Positions 58,629 through 64,000 of a stretch of DNA of 64,000 bases are shown piece by piece. The notes under the pieces were generated by a model that searched no databases, was not told the DNA's origin, and was given only the letters and a program-made list of their open reading frames with translations. Each line of letters opens with the position of its first letter. The first letter of the stretch is position 1. A program made the position numbers and the translations under genes. The DNA lies in the NCBI GenBank assembly GCA_934432675.1, contig CAKRYT010000002.1:62001-126000 (forward strand). The letters run 5' to 3'. The stretch comes from an uncultured Eubacteriales bacterium. GTDB lineage: Bacteria; Bacillota; Clostridia; Oscillospirales; CAG-272.

Positions 58629-58743
58629 CCGCAGGAGTACCGTCAGGCGTTCCGCAGGAGTACCGTCAGGCGTTCCGCAGGGGTGCCGTCAGGCGTTCCG
58701 CAGGGGTGCCGTCAGGCGTTCCGCAGGGGTGCCGTCAGGCGTT
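58629..58743. repeat. Five tandem 23-bp repeats at the tpiA 3' end
   Basis: Unit CCGCAGGGGTGCCGTCAGG plus CGTT, five exact-phase copies from 58629; the two distal copies have GAGTACC in place of GGGTGCC. The last copy contains the tpiA stop codon, so the same AAC GCC TGA end is repeated four more times downstream. Confidence 0.88.
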
Positions 58744-59493
58744 CGCCGCGTCGACGATGGCGGTGAACTTCTCGGGGACGAGCGATGCGCCGCCGATGAG
58801 GCCGCCGTTGACGTTCTTCTTCGCGAGCAGTTCCGCCGCGTTCTTATCGTTCATCGATCCGCCGTACTGGATCGTGATCTCTTCCGCGGCCTTGGCGGAA
58901 TAGATCTTCGCAATCGTCGCGCGGATGACGCCGCAGGTCTCATCTGCCTGCTCGGGCGTGGCGGTCAGCCCCGTCCCGATCGCCCAGACGGGCTCGTAGG
59001 CGATGATCACGTTTTTGAGTTTCTCTTCGGAAATCCCCGCGAGATCGAGTTTGGTCTGCATGGCGACGACCTCGTCGGTGATGCCGGCGAGCCGCTGCTC
59101 TTTGACCTCACCGAGGCAGAGCAGGACCTTGAAACCCGCCGCGAGCGCGGCCTTGGTACGGAGGTTGACGGTCTCGTCCGTCTCGCCGAAATACTGACGG
59201 CGTTCGGAGTGACCGATGATGACGTACTCGACGCCGATCTCTTTCAGCATGGCGCAGGAGACTTCACCGGTGAAGGCACCTTTCGCCTCAAAGTGGACGT
59301 TCTCGGCACCGATTCTGATGTTGGAGCCCTTCGCCGCTTCGACAGCGGTCGCGAGGTCCACATACGGGGTGCAGAGGACGATGTCACATTTGTCTTTCCC
59401 CGCGACCATCGGTTTCAGCGTCTCGATGAACGTCTTGGTCTCGCTCGGGGTCATGTTCATTTTCCAGTTGCCGGCGATAACGGTTCTTGCCAT
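58735..59493 (-). CDS. tpiA: Triosephosphate isomerase
   Basis: Glycolytic enzyme interconverting DHAP and glyceraldehyde 3-phosphate; 252 residues. Active-site Lys in AGNWKMN, His in YVIIGHSERRQYF, Glu in IIAYEPVWAIGTG, and phosphate loop IQYGGSMNDKNA are intact. The ATG at 59493 is chosen because GAGG lies eight bases upstream; a GTG at 59502 is the alternative. It follows pgk by 12 bp in one transcript. The stop lies in the first unit of a 23-bp tandem repeat. Confidence 0.98.
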   Translation of the reverse strand: MARTVIAGNWKMNMTPSETKTFIETLKPMVAGKDKCDIVLCTPYVDLATAVEAAKGSNIRIGAENVHFEAKGAFTGEVSCAMLKEIGVEYVIIGHSERRQYFGETDETVNLRTKAALAAGFKVLLCLGEVKEQRLAGITDEVVAMQTKLDLAGISEEKLKNVIIAYEPVWAIGTGLTATPEQADETCGVIRATIAKIYSAKAAEEITIQYGGSMNDKNAAELLAKKNVNGGLIGGASLVPEKFTAIVDAANA

Positions 59494-59505
59494 CTTCGTC
59501 ACCTC

Positions 59506-60810
59506 TTACTTATCTTGGAGGCAGGCGATACCGGGCAGTTCCTTGCCTTCGAGGAATTCGAGGGAGGCACCGCCGCCGGTGGAGATGTGGGTCATCTTGT
59601 CGGCATAGCCGAGTTTTTCGACCGCCGCCGCGGAGTCACCGCCGCCGATGATGGAGATCGCGCCGCTCTCGGCAACCGCTTTCGCAACGGCGTCCGTACC
59701 TGCGGCAAAGTTCTTCCACTCGGAGACACCCATCGGGCCGTTCCACACCACGGTGCCGGCACCCTGAATGGTCTTCGCGAACAGTTCACGGGTCACGGGG
59801 CCGATGTCAAGGCCCATCCAGCCGTCCGGGATGGCGTTGGAATAAATCCGCATATTCACGGTGTTCTCGTCGTACTCACGGCCGATGATGTTGTCCACAG
59901 GGATGATGAAGTTGACACCCTTCTTGCGGGCGTTTTCCATCGTCTCACGGGCGAGGTCGACTTTATCCTCCTCACAGAGGGACGTGCCGACGCGGCAGCC
60001 CAGCGCGCGGAAGAAGGTGTATGCCATACCGCCGCCGATGATGAGGGTATCGACCTTATCGATCAGGTTGTTGATGACACCGATCTTGTCCGACACCTTC
60101 GCGCCGCCGAGGATGGCGACGAACGGACGCTTCGGATTTTCGAGGGCGTTGCCCATCACGGTGATCTCTTTCTTGATGAGATAGCCGCAGACAGCCGGCA
60201 GACCCGCATACATGGCGACACCCGCCGTCGAGGCGTGTGCACGGTGAGCGGTACCGAACGCGTCGTTGACGTACAGAGTGGCATAGGCACCGAGTTCCTT
60301 TGCGAAGTCGGGGTCGTTCTTTTCCTCACGGGCATCGAAACGGATGTTTTCGAGCAGGACGGCGGTACCGTCCTTCATCGCGGCGATCTTCGCCTTGGCA
60401 TCCTCACCGATGATGTCGGTTGCAAAAGTAACCGGGATGCCGAGTTCGGCGAGGCGGTCTGCCACCGGTTTCAGCGAGAATTTCTCGCGGTCGCCCTTCG
60501 CGGCTTCCAGCATCTTTGCCTTGGCGGCGGCCTGCTCCTCTGCGGGGAGTGCCTCCACTTTCTTCTTTTCTTTCTTGGTGAGCCCGAAGCCCTCGGTCAG
60601 CACGTTGTGCGGCTTGCCGAAGTGGGAGCAGAGAATCACCTTCGCACCCTTACCGAGCAGGTACTTGATGGTGGGGAGTGCCTCGACAATACGCTTGTCC
60701 GAGGTAATCTTGCCGTCTTTCATCGGGACGTTGAAGTCGCAACGGACGAGCACGGAGGTGCCGGCTTTGATCTCGACATCTTCCACGCTCTTTTTGTTAT
60801 ACATGGACAT
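59506..60810 (-). CDS. pgk: Phosphoglycerate kinase with an internal insertion
   Basis: Substrate-level phosphorylation step of glycolysis; 434 residues, against about 395 normally. RCDFNVPMKDGKITSDKRI, CSHFGKP, LENIRFDAREEKND, VNDAFGTAHRAHAS and the nucleotide site GGGDSAAAVEKLGYADKMTHISTGGGASLEFLEGK are intact. The extra length is a Lys/Glu-rich insertion at about residues 72-110 (LTKKEKKKVEALPAEEQAAA) between the SHFGKP loop and FSLKPVADRL. The ATG at 60810 follows AAAGGAG by ten bases. First gene of pgk-tpiA. Confidence 0.97.
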   Translation of the reverse strand: MSMYNKKSVEDVEIKAGTSVLVRCDFNVPMKDGKITSDKRIVEALPTIKYLLGKGAKVILCSHFGKPHNVLTEGFGLTKKEKKKVEALPAEEQAAAKAKMLEAAKGDREKFSLKPVADRLAELGIPVTFATDIIGEDAKAKIAAMKDGTAVLLENIRFDAREEKNDPDFAKELGAYATLYVNDAFGTAHRAHASTAGVAMYAGLPAVCGYLIKKEITVMGNALENPKRPFVAILGGAKVSDKIGVINNLIDKVDTLIIGGGMAYTFFRALGCRVGTSLCEEDKVDLARETMENARKKGVNFIIPVDNIIGREYDENTVNMRIYSNAIPDGWMGLDIGPVTRELFAKTIQGAGTVVWNGPMGVSEWKNFAAGTDAVAKAVAESGAISIIGGGDSAAAVEKLGYADKMTHISTGGGASLEFLEGKELPGIACLQDK

Positions 60811-60854
60811 GACCAAAAATCTCCTTTTGTAACATTCGTTTTTCTACCGACAAG

Positions 60855-60883
60855 ATTGTAGCACGATTGCCCCGCGTAGTCAA
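60855..60883 (-). promoter_or_regulatory. Promoter of pgk-tpiA
   Basis: Minus strand: TTGACT at 60883-60878, 17-base spacer, TACAAT at 60860-60855, 45 bp before the pgk start. Confidence 0.8.
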
Positions 60884-61173
60884 CTGTTTTCTTTATAAGA
60901 AAATGATATAGCGCGGGCGGCGGCAAAGCGATTGTTTACAAAATGTTCACATATGAGAGGCAGGCACAAGGTATCATAATATGCGTTGTTTTATGCGTTT
61001 TCGGGCGACGGCGCGCGAGACGCGCGGCGGGGAATGTACCGGAAATACGGAAAACCGCTGCCCCGACCGAAAAGACGGTCAAAAACGCCGCGGAACGTCG
61101 GAAAAACGACGGGGGCGAAAACTGCCCCGCGGGCGCATCGGAAAACACCAAATTACACCGAAAAGGATACGAC
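60884..61173 (+). other. Long leader region of the ABC-F gene
   Basis: 290 bp between the pgk promoter and the ABC-F start. It contains two adjacent TGTNNACA motifs (TGTTTACA and TGTTCACA, about 60933-60951) and an AT-rich GTATCATAATATG (60971-60983) that could be a -10, but no well-spaced -35. The in-frame extension upstream of 61174 has no homologous look. Confidence 0.4.
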
Positions 61174-62763
61174 ATGATTACAGTCAGCAATCTGACCTTT
61201 GCGTTTGGTACGCAGACGCTCTTCAAGGACGTCGATCTCAAATTCACGAACGGCAACTGCTACGGCATCATCGGCGCAAACGGCGCGGGGAAGTCGACCT
61301 TTCTGAAACTCCTCTGCCGCGAGCTGGAACCGACGCGCGGCGAGATCACCGTCCCCGACAAGACGCGGATGTCGGTGCTCAAACAGAACCACTTTGCGTT
61401 TGACGAATACACCGTCCTCGATACCGTCATCATGGGCAACCCGCACCTCTACGAGGTGATGAAAGAAAAGGATGCCATCTACATGAAGGAGGACTTCTCG
61501 GACGAGGACGGCCTGCGTGCGTCCGAATTGGAAGCCGAGTTCGCCGAGATGGGCGGCTGGGAGGCAGAGTCGGATGCCTCGCGCCTGATTCAGGGACTGG
61601 GGCTCTCCGCCGACCTGCTCTATGACACGATGGCGACGCTCGAAGAGAGCCAGAAGGTCAAGGTGCTCCTCGCACAGGCATTGTTCGGAAACCCCGACAT
61701 CATTCTGCTCGACGAGCCGACGAACGGTCTCGATCTCGACGCCGTGCACTGGCTGGAAGAGTTCCTCATGGACTATTTCGGGACGGTGCTGGTCGTCTCG
61801 CACGACCGTCACTTCCTGAACGACGTCTGCACGAACATTGTCGATATCGACTACGGCAAGATTAAGATGTACGTCGGTAACTACGAGTTCTGGTATGAGT
61901 CCTCCCAGCTCATGCAGCGCATGATCAAGCAGCAGAACAAGCGTGCGGAGGACAAAATCCGCGAACTCGAAACGTTCATTGCGCGGTTTTCCGCGAACAA
62001 GTCCAAGTCCAACCAGGCGACCTCCCGCCGCAAACTGCTTGAAAAGATTACGGTGGAGGAACTGCCCGCCTCCTCCCGCCGCTACCCGTTCATCGGCTTT
62101 GATATGGACAGGGAGGCGGGGAAGGACATTTTGCAGGTCGAAGGGCTCGGTTACGAGGAGAATGGCGAGACGCTGTTCCGCGACGTTTCGTTCCTCGTCG
62201 GGCGGGGGGAGAAGATCGGTTTCGTCGGTGACGAGCGGTCGGTGACGGCACTCTTCCGGTGCCTCATGGAGGAACTGACGCCGACGGCGGGTAAATTCCA
62301 CTTCGGCGTTTCTATCTCGACCTCCTATTTCCCGCGTGACAACACGCCCTATTTCGAGGGACACGACGAGTCCATTCTCGACTGGATCCGCCCCTACTCC
62401 AAGGACCCGAAAGAGACCTATCTGCGCGGTTTCCTCGGGCGGATGCTGTTCTCGAACGACGCGGTGTACAAGCCGGTGAACGTCCTCTCCGGCGGGGAAA
62501 AGGTGCGCTGTATGTTCTCGCGCATGATGCTCTTCGGCTCCAATATGCTGGTGATCGACCAGCCGACCAACCACCTCGATCTGGAATCCATCACCGCGGT
62601 CAACAACGGGATGCGTGATTTCGGTGGCAATATCCTGTTCGCGTCACACGACTACGAGATTATGAGCACGGTCGCGAACCGTATTATCGAGGTGACCCCC
62701 GAGGGGATGTTTGACTTCCGCGGTACCTACGAGGAGTACCTCGCGGCGCGCGGCAAAGCGTAA
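61174..62763 (+). CDS. ABC-F family ATPase with one degenerate ATP site
   Basis: 529 residues: two ABC domains joined by a charged helical linker (about 250-300) and no membrane domain, so it probably acts on the ribosome. NBD1 has Walker A GANGAGKST (Lys40) and Walker B DEPTNGLD, but its signature is LEESQ (156-160). NBD2 has a broken Walker A (GDERSVTA at 352-359), Walker B IDQPTNHLD with Gln463 in place of Glu, and an intact LSGGE signature. One composite site is thus whole and the other fully degenerate. AAAAGGA precedes the ATG. It resembles housekeeping ABC-F proteins (YbiT/YkpA-like); antibiotic protection is not implied. Confidence 0.92.
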   Translation: MITVSNLTFAFGTQTLFKDVDLKFTNGNCYGIIGANGAGKSTFLKLLCRELEPTRGEITVPDKTRMSVLKQNHFAFDEYTVLDTVIMGNPHLYEVMKEKDAIYMKEDFSDEDGLRASELEAEFAEMGGWEAESDASRLIQGLGLSADLLYDTMATLEESQKVKVLLAQALFGNPDIILLDEPTNGLDLDAVHWLEEFLMDYFGTVLVVSHDRHFLNDVCTNIVDIDYGKIKMYVGNYEFWYESSQLMQRMIKQQNKRAEDKIRELETFIARFSANKSKSNQATSRRKLLEKITVEELPASSRRYPFIGFDMDREAGKDILQVEGLGYEENGETLFRDVSFLVGRGEKIGFVGDERSVTALFRCLMEELTPTAGKFHFGVSISTSYFPRDNTPYFEGHDESILDWIRPYSKDPKETYLRGFLGRMLFSNDAVYKPVNVLSGGEKVRCMFSRMMLFGSNMLVIDQPTNHLDLESITAVNNGMRDFGGNILFASHDYEIMSTVANRIIEVTPEGMFDFRGTYEEYLAARGKA

Positions 62764-62773
62764 AGGAGACGGT

Positions 62774-63517
62774 ATGGCAGAGTTGGATGCGGCGGCGTTC
62801 GGGGCGACGCTCGGACGGGCGTTCTCCGAGAACGGGATCGGAGGCATGCTCAGTTTCGACCGGGTCAGGGTCCTCACGGCAATGACCGAACGACTGCTTT
62901 CCGAAAACGAGAAATACAACCTGACGGCACTGACGGAGCCGGGGAAAATCGCGCTCCTGCACTATGCGGACTGTGCCCTCATCGCCGGGTATATGAAGAA
63001 GGGGGCGACGGTCATCGACGTCGGTTGCGGCGCGGGCTTTCCGACCCTGCCGCTGGCAGTGTTGCGCCCGGATTTACGGCTCCTCGCCGTTGATTCGACC
63101 GAGAAGAAGGTGGCGTATGTCCGCGAGACGGCACACCTGTTCGGGCTGGACAACGTGACATGTCTGACTGCCCGTGCGGAGGACCTTGCCGCCGACGGTA
63201 CCTATCGGGAAAACTTCGATTATGCGACGGCGCGCGCCGTGACCGAGATGCGGGCACTGTCCGAATTGCTCCTGCCGTTTGTGAAGATCGGCGGCGAGAT
63301 GATCGCCATGAAGGGCAAGAACGCCGCCTACGAAGCGGCGGGGGCGAAACGCGCACTCGCCATCCTCGGCGGGGAGGTCGTGTCGATCGACGAGACACCG
63401 TTGCGCTCGGCCGCCTACGGTGAGCAGAGCCATGCCGTGATCCGCGTCGCCAAGCGCAAAAAGACCCCGGCGGCCTATCCGCGCGCCTGGGCACAAATCT
63501 CCAAGAAACCTCTTTGA
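62774..63517 (+). CDS. rsmG: 16S rRNA (guanine527-N7)-methyltransferase
   Basis: SAM-dependent methyltransferase of 16S rRNA G527; 247 residues. LTALTEPGKIALLHYADCAL, the SAM motif VIDVGCGAGFPTLPLAVLRPDLRLLAVDSTEKKVAYV, and ARAVTEMRALSELLLPFVKIGG...MKGKN are characteristic. AAAGGAG lies just before the ATG at 62774, and the gene starts 10 bp after the ABC-F stop, so the two are one operon. Confidence 0.96.
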   Translation: MAELDAAAFGATLGRAFSENGIGGMLSFDRVRVLTAMTERLLSENEKYNLTALTEPGKIALLHYADCALIAGYMKKGATVIDVGCGAGFPTLPLAVLRPDLRLLAVDSTEKKVAYVRETAHLFGLDNVTCLTARAEDLAADGTYRENFDYATARAVTEMRALSELLLPFVKIGGEMIAMKGKNAAYEAAGAKRALAILGGEVVSIDETPLRSAAYGEQSHAVIRVAKRKKTPAAYPRAWAQISKKPL

Positions 63518-63523
63518 ACCGAC

Positions 63524-63549
63524 AAAAGGAGCGAAATCGCTCCTTTTTT
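63524..63549 (+). terminator. Terminator of the ABC-F-rsmG operon
   Basis: AAAAGGAGCGA pairs with TCGCTCCTTTT and runs into a total of six Ts (63544-63549). Confidence 0.88.
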
Positions 63550-63571
63550 CGTTACTTCGGGGGGCGGTCTC

Positions 63572-63600
63572 TTGACAGGGGCGCGTGCGTGGGATATAAT
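63572..63600 (+). promoter_or_regulatory. Consensus promoter of the cytidylate-kinase-like gene
   Basis: TTGACA at 63572-63577, 17-base spacer, TATAAT at 63595-63600, full consensus. Confidence 0.9.
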
Positions 63601-63632
63601 ATTAAAGTTAAATTGGTAACAAGGAGAGCGTT

Positions 63633-64000
63633 ATGCGGAATAAAATCTCTCTTGCCGGGGATCTCGGCAGCGGGAAGTCCACCGTTGCGGACATCCTCGC
63701 GCCGAAAATCGGCGCGACCTACTACGGTACGGGCATCATTGCCCGCGAGATTGCGGCATCGATGGGCATGGATATTGCGGCGTTCAATATCTACATGGAG
63801 ACGCACCCCGAACTCGACAGAGAATTTGACGACCGGCTCGTCCGCCTGTCGGACGACCCCCGCACGCTCATCATCGACTCCCGCATGGCATGGCACTTCA
63901 CACGGGAGACCTATCGCGTATATCTGACGACCGACCCGACCGTTGCCGCCGTACGGATCATGCAGGCGGGGCGACAGGCGGAGAAGTTTACCTCGCTCGA
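63633..64000 (+). CDS. Cytidylate kinase-like nucleoside-monophosphate kinase (3' partial)
   Basis: The first 122 residues are visible; the gene runs off the right edge. MRNKISLAGDLGSGKSTVADILA contains the P-loop GDLGSGKST, followed by YYGTGIIAREIAASMGMD, LDREFDDRLVRLS, LIIDSRMAWHF and a VYLTTDPTVAAVRI strand. This layout is that of the CMP kinase-like family related to Cmk. The ATG at 63633 follows AAGGAG by seven bases. Whether it is the housekeeping Cmk or an archaeal-type/paralogous kinase cannot be told from the part seen. Confidence 0.85.
   Translation, partial: MRNKISLAGDLGSGKSTVADILAPKIGATYYGTGIIAREIAASMGMDIAAFNIYMETHPELDREFDDRLVRLSDDPRTLIIDSRMAWHFTRETYRVYLTTDPTVAAVRIMQAGRQAEKFTSL

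Noticed and set aside
61174..62763. ABC-F gene as an antibiotic resistance determinant
   Set aside because: It sits in a conserved housekeeping setting with rsmG and lacks features by which I could tie it to the resistance ABC-F groups.
1..64000. tRNA, rRNA, insertion sequence or prophage genes
   Set aside because: Reading both strands I found no T-arm/anticodon pattern, no transposase or integrase motif and no phage structural gene.

Overview
The window is about 64 kb of GC-rich bacterial chromosome that looks like an anaerobic, fermentative member of the Clostridia (Bacillota), probably an uncultured gut lineage near the Oscillospiraceae/Ruminococcaceae or Christensenellales. The grounds are gene content ([FeFe] hydrogenases, AdhE, Rex, ThiT, a SpoIIQ-like peptidase, DarA, ABC-F, a class A RNase P RNA), strong Shine-Dalgarno sites, and AT-rich sigma-70/A promoters (TTGACA-N17-TATAAT) embedded in GC-rich DNA. 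I see no transposase, phage gene, CRISPR array, tRNA or rRNA. GC-rich third codon positions produce many long open frames opposite or out of frame with real genes; these are left out.

Layout. 1-6.3 kb: F-type ATP synthase operon atpB(partial)-E-F-H-A-G-D-C on the plus strand, with a c subunit carrying a two-carboxylate, sodium-type ion site and an epsilon subunit without its C-terminal domain. 6.5-13.1 kb (minus strand): M3 oligoendopeptidase, two chromate-transporter half proteins coupled to a cyclic-di-AMP receptor, Lgt, a PatB/MalY-type aminotransferase and a DUF3737 beta-helix protein. 13.4-22.5 kb (minus strand): a compact redox operon, in transcription order rex, adhE, an APH-fold kinase-like gene, two thioredoxin-like [2Fe-2S] proteins, a PAS-containing sensory [FeFe] hydrogenase, a SpoIIE-type phosphatase and a group B-like monomeric [FeFe] hydrogenase, ending in a strong terminator. 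22.6-26.1 kb: a LysR regulator divergent from a second copy of the kinase + hydrogenase module.

26.3-34 kb: an SGNH/CE2-like esterase with a heterodimeric ABC exporter; UppP; the KDPG aldolase-KDG kinase pair. 33.97-34.6 kb is a gene-free patch of repeated, strongly structured elements. 34.6-41 kb (minus): uvrB-uvrA followed by a dUTPase fused to Sel1-like repeats. 41-46.8 kb: SpoIIQ-like M23 protein, homoserine dehydrogenase, an alanine/glycine symporter whose 3' end carries the hom terminator, and TypA/BipA. 46.9-49.1 kb: thiamine pyrophosphokinase, a TPP riboswitch, ThiT and RNase P RNA. 49.2-58.5 kb: a Cys-rich small leader ORF plus terminator ahead of adenine deaminase; murD, a methionine gamma-lyase-family enzyme, a lipoprotein and a cysteine desulfurase in one operon; a small conserved-looking ORF; RlmH; a DUF4097-like lipoprotein. 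58.7-64 kb: pgk-tpiA (minus) with a 23-bp tandem repeat at the tpiA 3' end, an ABC-F protein, RsmG and a partial cytidylate-kinase-like gene.

How it fits together. The organism appears to live by substrate-level phosphorylation, dispose of electrons as ethanol and H2, and balance both routes through Rex (NADH/NAD+), an H2/redox-sensing hydrogenase and a phosphatase/kinase-like pair. The duplicated kinase-hydrogenase module under a LysR regulator, the structured repeats at 34 kb, and the leader ORF in front of adenine deaminase are the parts I consider least explained.
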